DNA from: Branchinecta lynchi
Lineage: Eukaryota; Arthropoda; Branchiopoda; Anostraca; Branchinectidae
DNA length: 64,000 nt
NCBI GenBank assembly: GCA_023053575.1
Contig: JAKZAP010000013.1
Location: forward strand, 21,507,070-21,571,069
Direction: 5' to 3'
The notes beneath the pieces are model-generated. The model searched no databases, was not told where the DNA came from, and saw only the letters and a list, made by a program, of their open reading frames with translations. Below, piece after piece: positions 21,061 through 31,821 of the stretch (the first letter of the stretch is position 1; each line of letters starts with the position of its first letter). Position numbers and translations under genes: made by a program.

Positions 21061-21500
21061 AAGACCCCTGAATGAAGAGAACCAAGTATCATCCCTATCT
21101 GTATGACTTCCGTTAACATTGCCTGCAGAAAATCCAATCCGAATACGAAATAGTATTTCCAAGCTATGATTTTGCTCCATTTTGAATCTGTCCTTATTTC
21201 AGCACTGAAAATTTTTATAAATGAACAAATGTCTCCAATCAACCCTTCTGGGATATTTGTTAACCAGTTAAGCCCAAACGTATATCTAGAAGAAAATCCA
21301 ATACGATCCGGCCAGCGCTGTACAAGATCTGAATGGATTGCGCTTTTTATCTTGGAGTCTGCATGTGCAAACCTCCAGAAACGAACATGCATATTTTGAA
21401 AACGTCACGCTCAGGAGAAGAATGCTCTCCGTGGCCATGTCTGTAAATGCATTCTCCATGGTGTGTTCAAGTATGGTTTCATTGCTCAGATGTCCTTTAA
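21057..21500 (+). mobile_element. Family D3 MITE (copy 2), abutting D2
   Basis: TTAAAAGACCCCTGAATGAA at the left and CAGATGTCCTTTAA at the right (TTAA 21497-21500) bound the same interior as 16319-16720. Relative to that copy it has extra bases near 21385-21415 (ACGAACATGCATATTTTGAA). The left TTAA is also the right TTAA of D2. Confidence 0.75.
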
Positions 21501-21591
21501 GGACAGACCAAATTATGCGATCATTTTGGTTGAAACGCTCGTCGTGATAGCCTTCCCCTGGGGATTCGGAGAATGTGTGTTAGAAGCTTAC

Positions 21592-22620
21592 TTTTTGGGA
21601 TCCCAAAAATGGGGAGGGGTTTCAAATTAAGGGGCAAACAAAATATTTTTAAGCAGCTAATGTGATAGTCGATTATGGGGTAAGAAGATATGCTGAACAC
21701 GATGGTGAAAACCATTTTGTCATCGAACATGTAGCTCGCCCGGAATCCGGTCAAAACCGGAAAGTTTGTTAAAAGTAAAAGTTTTATTTTAAGTTGATTA
21801 GATGTTCGATTTAGGGGTAGGAAGACATGCTGAAGACGATGGTGAAAACCATTTTCTCGACAGACAAGTAGTTCGCCCCGAATCCGGCCGAAACCGGAAA
21901 GTTTGTTAAAAGTAAAAGTTTTATTTTAAGTTAATTAGATGTTCGACTTAGGGGTAGGAAGACACGCTGAACACGGTGGTGAAAACCATTTTCTCGACGG
22001 ACAAGTTGTTCGCCCGGAATCCGGCCCAAACAGGAAAGTTTGTTAAAATTAAAAGTTGAAGTTGAATAGATGTTCGATTTAGGGCAAGAAGACATGCTGA
22101 ACACTTATGTGAAAACAATTTTCTATCCGGACATGTAGTTCACCCGGAATCCGGCCAAAACCGGAAAATTGGAAGAAGTTAAAGTTTTATTTCTAGTTGA
22201 TTAGATAACCGATTTAGGGATAAGAAGAGATGCTGAATCCGTGTGTGACAATCATATTTTACCAGGACATATAGTTCGACCGGAATCCGGCTGGAGTAGG
22301 AAAATTTGTTATAAGTTAAATTTTATTTGAAGTTGATTAGATGTTCATTATTGGGGAAAGAAGATACTCTGAGTTCATTTTTAGCTTTCTTGTTTTCGCC
22401 GAACAATTAGTTCTGGAGTTTGGCCGAAATCGGGAAATTGGCGGTAGTGGCAGGAAGTTTTTCTCAGATGATTAGCTATTTGGCCTTAATCTGTTTCTGA
22501 ATTTTAATTGTAAAAATGTTCAAGGAGTCTGGCGATGACTGGATCTGGCTAAGACAAGACCCAGTTGTCTGGATCAGATATTGAATTTTTGGGATCCCCA
22601 TCGATACCTTTGGTCTTGTT
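21592..22620 (+). mobile_element. Family A element, copy 3 (5' block deleted)
   Basis: CTTTTTGGGATCCCAAAAAT runs directly into GGGGAGGGGTTTCAAATTAA, so the GTCCGTCC microsatellite and GATGAAACTTGG block present in copy 2 are missing. Five to six core repeats follow, ending at TTTTTGGGATCCCCATCGAT. The core sequences are closer to copy 2 than the other copies are. Confidence 0.72.
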
Positions 22621-22863
22621 CAACATGCTTAGGCTAATTCTTGAATCGGCTGAGAGTTGAAACTTTGGGGAGCGAATTTTGTGGGAGGGTTTGTTTGAGG
22701 GATAGCTTAAGGCGAAAAGTTTGTTTGGGGTTAGGAAACTTGGCAGGTTCTTGTGGATTGGACGGACTCACTGAGTAGCTTTTTTGTAGCTAGGCTTTCT
22801 TAGAAGAGTTGTTTGTTTGTTATCTCTTTCGGTTCTTGTTGTATACATGAAGACCCTCCGGAT

Positions 22864-23318
22864 TTAAAGTACAACTCTTAGAAATGATCTTTTCCCTATG
22901 CAATGAATCAGAAAAAACTTTTTGGAAATACCATTACCTTCCACTTTAAACTAGTTATTCTCTTGTTAGCACGTGTCGACTATTTCCAGCCTTCCTGCTC
23001 TCCGACGCGGCGGCTGGGCCCAAAACATTTGAAAACTGAACGTGCCATGGTTAACAAGTGGGAAAACTAAGCAAATAAAAGAAGTAATAAGCAGAAGATT
23101 ATCACATCCTTATGTGTGAAAGAGTTGTCATCAGACTTTGAAGATTCCGGCAAACTTTTCGGTGGGTGAACGGAAAACTCGGCAAGGCTGAAAAAGCGCT
23201 AAACATTCGTAGTTACTAAACGAAACAATGGAGAAAGGCGGGGATTTTAGAAGCTCATAATTCCATATGGGAGCTGAGTATATTGTAAAAAGCAGAATAA
23301 GCAAGAGGGGTCCTTTAA
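22864..23318 (+). mobile_element. TTAA-flanked MITE, family D2 (copy 2)
   Basis: TTAAAGTACAACTCTTAGAA at the left, GAGGGGTCCTTTAA at the right, collinear with 20609-21060. No coding frame. Confidence 0.75.
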
Positions 23319-23500
23319 GCAATATATCATGTCACACCATTTCATATGGCCGTAAAATTAAAGATGTGCTCGTTCTCGACCCGGATGGGTTATTTTATTG
23401 ACGTCTGACCGTAAATTTCAGAATGGACACGGTTGCCAGGGGATCAAGTCGGGACGTCGAGGGTCCAATTAGCACAAACCAGATTTAGGAACAAATGTGT

Positions 23501-23914
23501 CCCGTATGGAAATAATTCAAGTCATCGTATTATGGGACATTATTTTATTCATAATCAATTGAAAAAATTGGAAACGATCGTAAACATTTTTTTTTTTACG
23601 ATTTATCGTAAAATTATGATTGGAAACAATTGGTTTCAATCGTAAAAATACAATAGTTAACAACTGTTTACAATCGCAAACGATTGGAAACAACCGGAAA
23701 CAACTGTTTCCAGTCGTAAACAACTGTTTCCAATCGTAATCAACTGTTTCCAATCGTAATCAACTGTTTCCAGTCGTAAACAACTGTTTCCAGTCTTAAA
23801 CAGCTGTTTCCAATCGTAAAAAAACAATTGTTTACGATCGTTTTCAACTGTTTTCAATTCTTTACTGTTGGAAAATGTCGCATAATACGACGACTTCAGT
23901 TATTTCCATACGGG
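23501..23914. mobile_element. 414-bp fold-back with an internal 20-bp tandem array
   Basis: The arms CCCGTATGGAAATAA... (23501) and ...TTATTTCCATACGGG (23914) are inverse for ~45 bp with a few mismatches, including CGTATTATG. The interior (about 23650-23830) is a tandem array of CAACTGTTTCCAATCGTAAT-like 20-mers, with inverse-oriented units (GATTGGAAACAATTG) at its left side, so the array itself partly self-pairs. No coding frame. Confidence 0.75.
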
Positions 23915-24620
23915 GTGCTCCAAGTCAGAATTTAACGTCAGAAACTAGCGAAGCTTAGATGCCAAGGAGATTTTTCCCTAGAACTTGGAAAAAAAATCTC
24001 TACAACGGTGGAAACTATTGTTTTTGTTGCTGTTAGTTAATTAATATGTAACCAGTTAGTAAAACTAGGAGGAATACTCTGATCACACTGATGCTTTTCA
24101 ACCGTTCTTAACAACTATGCACGAAACCGGGAAATCACAATATTGATCTTCACTCTAGCCAGTCGAGCTAATTTATGTAATTCTAGTAGTTGTCATCAGC
24201 TGGTTTCATCATGTCATGACATCAGATATCATCGGAACTGGCAGCATATTCAGTTCCTGTTCTAATACTCGAACACACATGACTCATTAAAAACTTCTTA
24301 GATCTGAGGAGAGACACGAACAAACTTGCACAACCGGTATTTCAAACCAATTAGTTCGTCAAGACCGATAAGCGGGAGCCTGATCCGCCTCGAAAGGCGT
24401 CAAACATGGATACTGCAAAAATCAGCGTAGCGCCGTTAGGGTGGAGAAAAATGCTATAGGAGGTTCGTCTCGGAAGCGAGAATGTAAGAAAAAAAATATT
24501 TCAGGGGCGTTGATCGAGGTGCCAATATAAGTAAGATATTCCTACGACCTCCCTTTAAGACCCGTCATGAGACTTTCTATATATGCGCCAAACAAACTGT
24601 CCGAATTTAAACAACATGTC
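23915..24620. other. No recognisable gene or repeat
   Basis: Nothing shared with other parts of the window was seen. Confidence 0.35.
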
Positions 24621-25094
24621 TTTCTGTGACAATTACAGTAGAGGTATGCTTGCGTGAACACTTTGTTAACTGTTCCACTACCTTGACTTTCTTACTTGCA
24701 TATAAAAAAGTAGAATGGAAAAGAAAAATAACAAACTTGATATCAGCAAACAGCCAACTATTTCAGGGTTATCCTGGCACAAACTTGAAGCAGAAATTCA
24801 ATTAACTTTCTTTGATTTTTAATTTATTAGAAAGGTCCTTCCTCTTTTGAAGGCATCTGACGGTTCGGACCGCCACCTTCTCCACTGAAGGTGCGTTTCA
24901 TAGATGAATTCATAGATTGAAGGTACTTTCATAGATGAATTATCAAAATATTCAAAAAGCGACAAAAGCGTGAGTAATTATTACTATAGTTTTCAGGGAA
25001 AAAAGCCTGGTTTGGGTTTTAGTTTTTTCTTCGGCGATCGTTCAATGTTAGCAGACGTTCACATAAGCATACCTCTACTGAAGAGTGACAAGAG
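24621..25094. mobile_element. ~474-bp fold-back MITE
   Basis: AGTAGAGGTATGCTTGCGTG near the left end (24638-24657) is inverted as CATAAGCATACCTCTACT near the right (25061-25078). The outer flanks TGTGAC.. and ..GTGACA extend the pairing. The interior contains ATAGATGAATT repeated three times (about 24900-24947). Confidence 0.6.
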
Positions 25095-25269
25095 CGGAGG
25101 GACGAGTTTCCGCGAAATGTAGTTTCTGTATGCAAGATAGAATGTTGATGGCCCTTCAGGACTATTACAGCAGAGACAATGCTGCGCAAGTTGTTTACTT
25201 TAAATGACCAGTCTTACCCGTTACTTATTGCTGCGTCACTCTATGTCCATCCATCTGGATGACGAAATT

Positions 25270-25425
25270 TTATTAACTAAATAAGAAAATGGAAATAGCG
25301 CAGTACAAAAAAGAAAAGGATAATTATCCCGAGCCTTCGATAACGCAATAAACGCACAGGATAAAAACAAACAAGCAAAACAAAGAAAATATACTAAAAT
25401 CTTCTTCCCAGTCCAAAAGAGGAAA
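25270..25425 (-). pseudogene. LINE 3' UTR fragment (L-alpha type)
   Basis: On the minus strand, CTTCTTCCCAG near one end and a GCGCTATTTCC then AATAAAATTTCGTC terminus at the other resemble the region just downstream of the L-alpha ORF at 58360-58617. No ORF remains. Confidence 0.35.
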
Positions 25426-25747
25426 AATGGAACTTTCAGATTATTCATTCTGAGATTCCAAATTTGCTACGTCATTTTTTTCTTCTGTCACTTCTATCCG
25501 ACCTAACGCCTGCTTCTGACTTTCACTTTTGCCGTGTTTGGGTCTTTTCGGGTAGATCAGACTCCCACTTATTGCTTCGGAGGAACAAACTCCTCAGCAA
25601 TACCCGTTACTTGTCCACTTTTCTCATTAAAACCACGCAAGAGGGCAAAAAACCCGGGCGGTTTCGTCCCTTCAGCGTTTCATAATCTTTAGTCAGATTT
25701 GTCAGAATATCGGAACAGAAACTGATAAAAAGCTAGAAGCAGCTTTG

Positions 25748-26481
25748 AAAACCAAAGGTTTCGACGGCATCCCAAAAATTTCAGTATTATTGGATATTTT
25801 TAATATTTTTTTATTATCCGGACAATTGGGGCTCTTAGAGATCTGGTCTTCGTTAGACTCCTTAAAAATTTTAGTATTCATCACTAATGAGCCGTTTGAA
25901 AATAAAAACAAATGACACCGTAGTGGTGTTTCTTGAAAAAACAACGGCCAAACAGCTCAAGTTCAGACAAAACTGTCACTTTTTTCTGGCTTTAGCCGGA
26001 TTCCGGGCGAACTATGGTCCTGAGAGAAAATAGTTTTTGTTGGCGGATTCAGGATGTCTTTTTACCCCTAAATCGGACCTCTAATCAACTTAAAATAGAA
26101 CTATAATTTTCAACAAATTTTCCGGTTTCGGCCGGATTCCGGACGAACTGTGTGTCCGAAGCAAAAATACTTTGTATATACGGATACAGCGTGTCTCCTT
26201 ACCCCTGTATCGCACCTCTAATCAAGTTCAAGTAAAACCATCACTTTTAGAAAATGCAAGTTTTGAAGAAAAACTGGAGAAAACGCACGTGAGAAAAGAA
26301 AACGTAAATGCGCATCCAGTGGGAAAAGTTGTAGCGTGGATTTCTACACAACCCGTAAGCAACGCAAGATAAACGTATACGCGACGCATTGTAACGACGC
26401 GTCAATGTGAAAGCTGCTTTATCGTGCTTACAGACGGACAAGTTTCATACGTTCCTTCCACTAACGTTTTGGGATCCCAAA
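25748..26481 (-). mobile_element. Family A element, copy 4 (interrupted)
   Basis: Minus-strand order: GGGATCCCAAAACGTTAGTG at 26481, a single GTCCGTCTG unit, then a family M MITE (26235-26419), then two or three core repeats, then CATCCCAAAAAT near 25770. The 5' block is mostly replaced by the insertion. Confidence 0.68.
26235..26419 (-). mobile_element. Family M MITE inside family A copy 4
   Basis: The right end, read inverted, is AAAGCAGCTTTCACATTGAC followed by GCGTCGTTAC, matching 3367 and 47327. CG-rich interior (GTATACGCGACGCATTG). The left terminus is not clear. Confidence 0.5.
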
Positions 26482-26776
26482 GGAAACAGCGATGGATGTT
26501 CTAACTTTAATGCAGCAGATGACAAAATCCAAGAGTATCTGCGGCTTACAGCAAAAAGTTGAAAGGTTCGAACAGCAACGCCAACTTTAATACGCAAAGA
26601 CTGGTATAATTTCAAAGTCAAATATAATATAATATAAGAAATGAAGGATAATACGAAATTCGTAATATGATCTTACGGGCTAATAGCTTTTCTCGAACAG
26701 GTATGTAATGCATATCCTCCTATAACCCACGTTCTATATTAAGATAATCTTCCTACAGAAAGTTAGCGGTAGATAT

Positions 26777-27212
26777 GAGAGGATGATATAAGTCATATCA
26801 GCCTCAAGAGAGGATGATATAAGTCATATCAGCCTCCAGAGAGGATTATATAAGTCATAAAAGCCTCCTGAGAGGATGATATAAGTCATATCATCCTCCA
26901 GAGAGGGTGGTATAAGTCATATCTGCCTCAAGAGAGGGTGGTATAAGTCATATCATCCTCCAGAGAGGGTGGTATAAGTCATATCAGCCTCCAGAGAGGA
27001 TGATATAAGTCATATGAGCCTCCTGAGAGGATGATATAAGTCATATCATCCTCCAGAGAGGGTGGTATAAGTCATATCAGCCTCCAGAGAGGGTGGTATA
27101 AGTCATATCAGCCTCCAGAGAGGATGGTATAAGTCATATCAGCCTCCAGAGAGGATGATATAAGTCATATCAGCCTCCAGAGAGGATGATATAAAGACTA
27201 TCAGCCTCCAGA
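26777..27212 (+). repeat. 31-bp stem-loop minisatellite, ~14 units
   Basis: The unit is GAGAGGATGATATAAGTCAT followed by ATCAGCCTCCA, repeated about 14 times with substitutions but an almost constant 31-bp period. In units that read GGATGATATAAGTCATATCATCC the halves form a perfect 9-bp stem with a 5-base loop. The period is not a multiple of three and frames are interrupted, so it is not a peptide repeat. Confidence 0.9.
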
Positions 27213-27266
27213 GATGTTCGAAAAAGTTATAACAGTTAACACACCTCCATCTCGGTTAATATCGGA

Positions 27267-27577
27267 ATGACAACCTCGATGGACAATGAGAATTTGTTAC
27301 ATCTGATGTGTGAATGCCGTGAGCTAGGTGACCTGCGGGTTGAGATTTTTAGAAATATAACTAAAATAAATGATGAAGTATGGATGACGAGCGTCATTGG
27401 AAGTAAGTGTTTTCAAGATTTGAAGAGGCTGGTAAGGTTCCTAAAAATAGCTTTAGCACACAGAGAATTTCCTTTAGTTTAGTTCTATTATTTCGTTCAA
27501 GTGTTATCTTTTTTTTGTAACCATTTTTGCCATGGCCTCAGGCTTTTTCTGCAATAAATTCTATTCTATTCTATTCA
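27267..27577 (+). pseudogene. LINE ORF2 C-terminus with (TTCTA)n tail, family L-delta
   Basis: The frame ends at TAG near 27480. It contains NLLHLMCECRELGDLRVEIF, which matches the C-terminal zinc-knuckle helix of non-LTR ORF2 (H-x4-C). The 3' UTR ends TTTTTGCCATGGCCTCAGGC...GCAATAAATTCTATTCTATT. An independent copy of the same terminus lies inverted at 43353-43590. 5'-truncated; the upstream neighbour is the minisatellite. Confidence 0.7.
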
Positions 27578-28279
27578 TTCAAAATTTCAAACTCACCATC
27601 GGCTCGGTAGCTAATTTTCATAAACTACCTCGCCTTCGGCTCAGATAGGTTATTTTCATTGGCTGTCTCAATGTTATTTCCGATATCAACCTCGATGTCT
27701 GATGTTAACCTTTAATATCGATGTCTTTCAGTTCACTACTTATTTATAAGTAGGTAAGTAATTTATTTCTGACCCGCCATCTGAAAAGCGGAGTGTGTAA
27801 AATAAAATAAAAGAATAAAAGGCACAAAAAGAGCTGTGATATACTCCCTGTGATATACTTTCACCGTGATATACTCCCCCCTGATTTTCTCCCCTCCCGA
27901 ATTCGTCTTCTTCGTCAAGCTGCCGACCCTGTGACTTGTTTAGAACCGATGGTAGCTTTGCGAAACAAGGTATTCTCAGAGTTATGTCCCCTCGTTTGTT
28001 CGTTTATATAACTCGGAGCGTTTTTGAATGTTAATTTTTAGGTTATTTGTATTTTATTAGTAGTAGTCTAGAATTTTATTGACCATATTTATCATAAGAT
28101 GTCGGTATAAATGTCGCAAAACTGTGTATATTTGTAGATTGTTCTGTTATGACGTTATGTTTTGACGTAAAACAACCCATCGGCTTGTCCGTTATCTATT
28201 TTTTAGATTATATTGAATTGAATATAAGCTGTATAAATTTCCTTAAGCTTTCCAATACTCTTACTCTTCCTACACTCTC
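27578..28279. other. Intergenic sequence with a minus-strand LINE tail
   Basis: An inverted copy of the L-alpha terminus, AGTAGGTAAGTAATTTATTT then ACCCGCCATCTGAAAAGCGG, lies at about 27750-27800. GTGATATACT recurs three times at 27836-27876. No gene seen. Confidence 0.45.
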
Positions 28280-28625
28280 TCCTTGCCGATGCAAAATACA
28301 CTTGATGACTATCTCTCCCTTCTGATGCAGAATCTCCGGGTACCTGCGGAAGAAAGGAAGAAACGGTGTCACAGCTGCGCTGACTCGGGATTTGAGTCAT
28401 TGAGTTTGAGTCGTTACGGACACGTTTGCTTCTTCTTCCTGAGAATCACTGGCGTGTTTTGGACTTAGTCATATAGAGTATTTCCGGCCTCTCGGGGTAG
28501 CTAGCGAAGAGAGGCAGAAGTGGTGTCACAGCTGCTCCCAAAGATCGCGGTAGTTGATTGACACAGGATTTGAGTCGTACGGACACACTTACTCCTTCTT
28601 CCTGAGGATCACTGGCGTGTTTATA
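28280..28625 (+). repeat. Family R, two further direct copies
   Basis: 28283-28490 and about 28490-28625 repeat the family R words (GATTTGAGTC, CTTCTTCCTGAGGATCACTG, TTTTGGACTTAGTCATATAG). The first copy keeps an open frame (NTLDDYLSLLMQNLRVPAEE) whose translation parallels 4093-4308 on the minus strand. Confidence 0.5.
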
Positions 28626-29084
28626 GAGATATTGTAGCGCCCATGGTTCGGGAAGATGCGTCCATAAGTGGTAGGGATAGACTTACGTCTAGGTACATAC
28701 GTGACATAGGTCCATACGTCTTTAATAATCGAAGAGCAAGTTTTCGAAAGTGTAGAATTAAAAGTAATGCCAAGTCATCGTAGATTATCATGTTCTCATT
28801 CCTCCGTTTAAAGTAGTTGGTAAGCCAACAAAAAGATCTACCAACCTCGAAACCGAATACATCTATCACTTTTTACAGAAATCTTTAACAGCAGTTTATA
28901 CTAAAAATTTGAAATTTAAATTTCCGGCGCTATGCTAGTTCTCTAAGTTACCATTGGTAAAGCATGTTACTTATATAGTAGCCTAAATATCCAAATATTG
29001 ATGAATCCCCTTAAGATAATTTCGCCTAAAATCAATATCCCCCTTGGGTGCGAGATTGAGAGACAGCAGTAACCGATAACTTAC
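28626..29084. other. No recognisable repeat; putative intron of the minus-strand gene
   Basis: Nothing recognised. If the exon at 29085-29198 is real, this is the start of its downstream intron. Confidence 0.3.
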
Positions 29085-29198
29085 TTTTCAGAGGTAAGAA
29101 TCCTTCGCCTGTAGTTGGCCCTCGGGCCTGTAGAGGCTGAGACTGTTGGACGATGGTTGGGAAAGGTTCCCTGCAGACAGGCGCTACTGTATTCATCG
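29085..29198 (-). CDS. Internal exon of an unknown host gene (candidate exon 2)
   Basis: On the minus strand, acceptor TTTTGTTTTTCCTACAG|CG (after a polypyrimidine tract) and donor CTCTGAAAA|GTAAGTTATC frame 114 bp. The frame is open throughout: two bases of a split codon, then MNTVAPVCREPFPTIVQQSQ and on to LPLK, then one base. It is therefore a symmetrical phase-1 exon, compatible with both 60771-60927 upstream and 15106-15317 downstream. Rich in Q, P and T; no recognised domain. Confidence rests on splice quality and phase, not on homology. Confidence 0.5.
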
Positions 29199-29261
29199 CT
29201 GTAGGAAAAACAAAATTAGTTAATGATTTTCGACCAGTGTTCACAAAGTGAAGCGGCCTAC

Positions 29262-29616
29262 TTAAAGGACCCCTCGTTGTAATTACTCTTCAACTTACAT
29301 TATTGTAAAATATTTCAATACTCTAAAGCTAGAATGTGCTTTCAACAAATAACCCACGATTTTGGTCTGTTTTAAGCCTTTTCCAAGACCCGTTGACTTG
29401 TAGAAAAATAAAAACAATTTACATAACCGGTTTTTCTGGTGGAAATACTTTTCACAGACAGCTGTCGACAGCGTGGTACACATCGAAGGTAGCAGACCAC
29501 GGCAAGTGAGAAAATCAGCACAGTTTTGTTCGAGGGGTTTCAAGGTACCGTGCGAAATGTACGGAGTGGTTACGGAAGTAGGTGCATTAGCATTATAGGT
29601 AAGACGGGTCCTTTAA
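29262..29616 (+). mobile_element. Family D1 MITE, intact (copy 3)
   Basis: TTAAAGGACCCCTCGTTG at the left, GACGGGTCCTTTAA at the right; the terminal ~10 bp are perfect inverses (TTAAAGGACC/GGTCCTTTAA). 355 bp. Inserted just upstream of the acceptor of exon 29085-29198. Confidence 0.8.
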
Positions 29617-30833
29617 GACATTTGTTAGACTTTGATCGGTATGACTTAATCCGAAATTTTATATATTGCACTATGTCAGTGAGGACTTTTCTTGTTACAG
29701 ATCCTTATGTCTAGCTGATATCTTTTATTCGAAGAACTATCTAGTACTGGAAGGAAAGACTACGAACCAAATACATCTCCGAAGAGTTGCTTATTTCCCC
29801 ACCGTTCGACGCTACCAATAATATACAGCCTATAGGCTTCGCGTAAAAACTAACTCTTCGTTTATTCTTTTTCAGACGTCTTGCACGCAACTCTAGACTA
29901 CTGTCGCCCACTTTTTGATAATTATCTTGATAAGACGAAACGTAAAATAATGGTGTTTTATAAGGCATTTCAACCTCTACTTTCGTGTGATCGACGATAC
30001 TCTACCAGTAAGACGTCCCTAAGAATAATACTGATTTATTTGATGTAATGAGACTTTAAGCGATAACTGATAGCTGATATATGTACATCCGCTTTTAAAG
30101 GCTGTAGGCTACACCAGAATGCCGTGTCACTTCCTGCGCCTGTTCTGTAGGCCGTGTTAATGCCCTAGGCTGATTAATTAGCTTTCCGTGTCTGTTAAGG
30201 ACTAGTTCAGTTTCAGTGTACTTTTATATATGTGAAGCATAAGATGACGAATCTATTAAATTCATTGACTGAATGCCAACAAGCGTCCAAGACAAAGATC
30301 GCCCTACTAAAGGACAATTCCGGAGTTCCCACGGATTCGCATTCCTAAAGTCAAAAGCAGCAGTCGGCAACATGAAAGAACTAACGGAAAGCCGCTGCAT
30401 CTTCTCGCTGACTTCCCGTGATCATTTTCCACCCACGTAGTGGATTCGCTTACCACGTCGCTTTTCCATAACTAGCGGAGCGCAAGAATGCCTCAGGAAC
30501 TGAAGCGAGCTTTAGTTGAAGTCGCAAAAACAGCCGGCGCATAAACAAACGAAGCTTTCCAAATTGTCGGAATCACCCTTAAGTTATTCAGTTCAATTCG
30601 CTTTACTTTTCACAAAATGATTCGTTCCGAAAAAACAGCATAGAACATGTCAGCCCAAATATTCAGTCTTAATTTAAGAGATACGTGATCTTATGTGATA
30701 TTTCGATTGTATAAAGACATATCTACATCGAACCGCACCGCTTATGGACGCATCGTTCCGTAAGTGTGGGCGCTGAAACCGGAAAGCTTTAGGAAATTTA
30801 TACAGCTCTTTTTGTGCTCATCTTATTTCGTTC
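29617..30833. other. No recognisable gene; possible decayed LINE upstream of L-alpha
   Basis: Frames are broken. The position immediately 5' of an L-alpha C-terminus suggests part of it is decayed LINE body, but I cannot identify motifs. Confidence 0.3.
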
Positions 30834-31177
30834 TGGAGTCGCACATGTTCTGCGGAAGAAGGAATTGTAGAAGATGAGAAGCTGCTATTTTAAGTATGCG
30901 ATGCACCTGCTTTATTCGCCAAAGTTATACCACAGCCAGATGCTAACGGAGCATTTCCAAGTTAAAGACGCAAGCGTCACATTTTTGGAAATTTCGTCAG
31001 TCCTGCCAAAAACCGGACAACAGGGCCAAGCCAGCACACGAATCTCTACATTCTTTTCTGGCCAATGAATGAAAAATTATATATTGTATTTGTTGTGTAT
31101 TATTTAATTGTTTTATTTTAATTTACCTAACTCCGCTTTTCTATTGTGTGTCAAAAATAAATTACTTACTTACTTAT
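30834..31177 (+). pseudogene. LINE L-alpha C-terminus with (TTAC)n tail
   Basis: The frame includes RSCYFKYAMHLLYSPKLYHS, then MLTEHFQVKDASVTF, aligning with the L-alpha signature at 17439 and 53187. It stops at TGA about 31068. A short UTR follows, with TAACTCCGCTTTTCTATTGT and AAAAATAAATTACTTACTTA at its end. Preceding frames are shifted. Confidence 0.6.
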
Positions 31178-31821
31178 ACACTGACATACAAGTAGGCTTA
31201 CTTACCTCGGCTACTGTTGCTATGCATAATCTTTACTAAAATCTAGTTCGTTCTTGAAATTACGAGTCATCAGACAAAATAAAACACAAAGATATAATTT
31301 ATTCGTGTTAAAACAGTAAATGGGTCAGGTTTTTTAAGAAGAACATCGTCTTATCACCCAATAATATAATGTTATCGAATGGTAAAGTTTATTACTTGTC
31401 GTATAACTATACGTCATAACAAAGATTGTGGTACGGGTTGAAAACGGTGAATGGGACATGGTAAAAAGATTTCCGATGGCGTTAAGTGCTTGTGCGGAAG
31501 GGAGCTTCAGCAGGGGTTTCTTGGTGGTATAATGGCTCATCTTGTTCTCCGTTCATGCAAGAACAAATAACCAGATAGTACCTCCGTCTTTGGTCGCCTG
31601 CAGCGAGTATGGATACCCCGACAAACTGAGCGGAGATATAGTACTTCATCTAGCTTTGAGCTGATACCCGTCCTACTGACACGATCTTTGATACCCGTCT
31701 ACTTCTGTCTTCGCCGGTGGTCATCGCAGAGCAATAAGTGCAGGAGGCACGCTGACCCGCTCTGGAGCGCGTCGAGAGAACCTATCGGCTTTGAGTTTGA
31801 AAGCTTCTTGAACGTGTATAG

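Noticed and set aside
26777..27212. CRISPR-like regular array
   Set aside because: Units are contiguous 31-mers without unique spacers, and the context is eukaryotic; it is a minisatellite.
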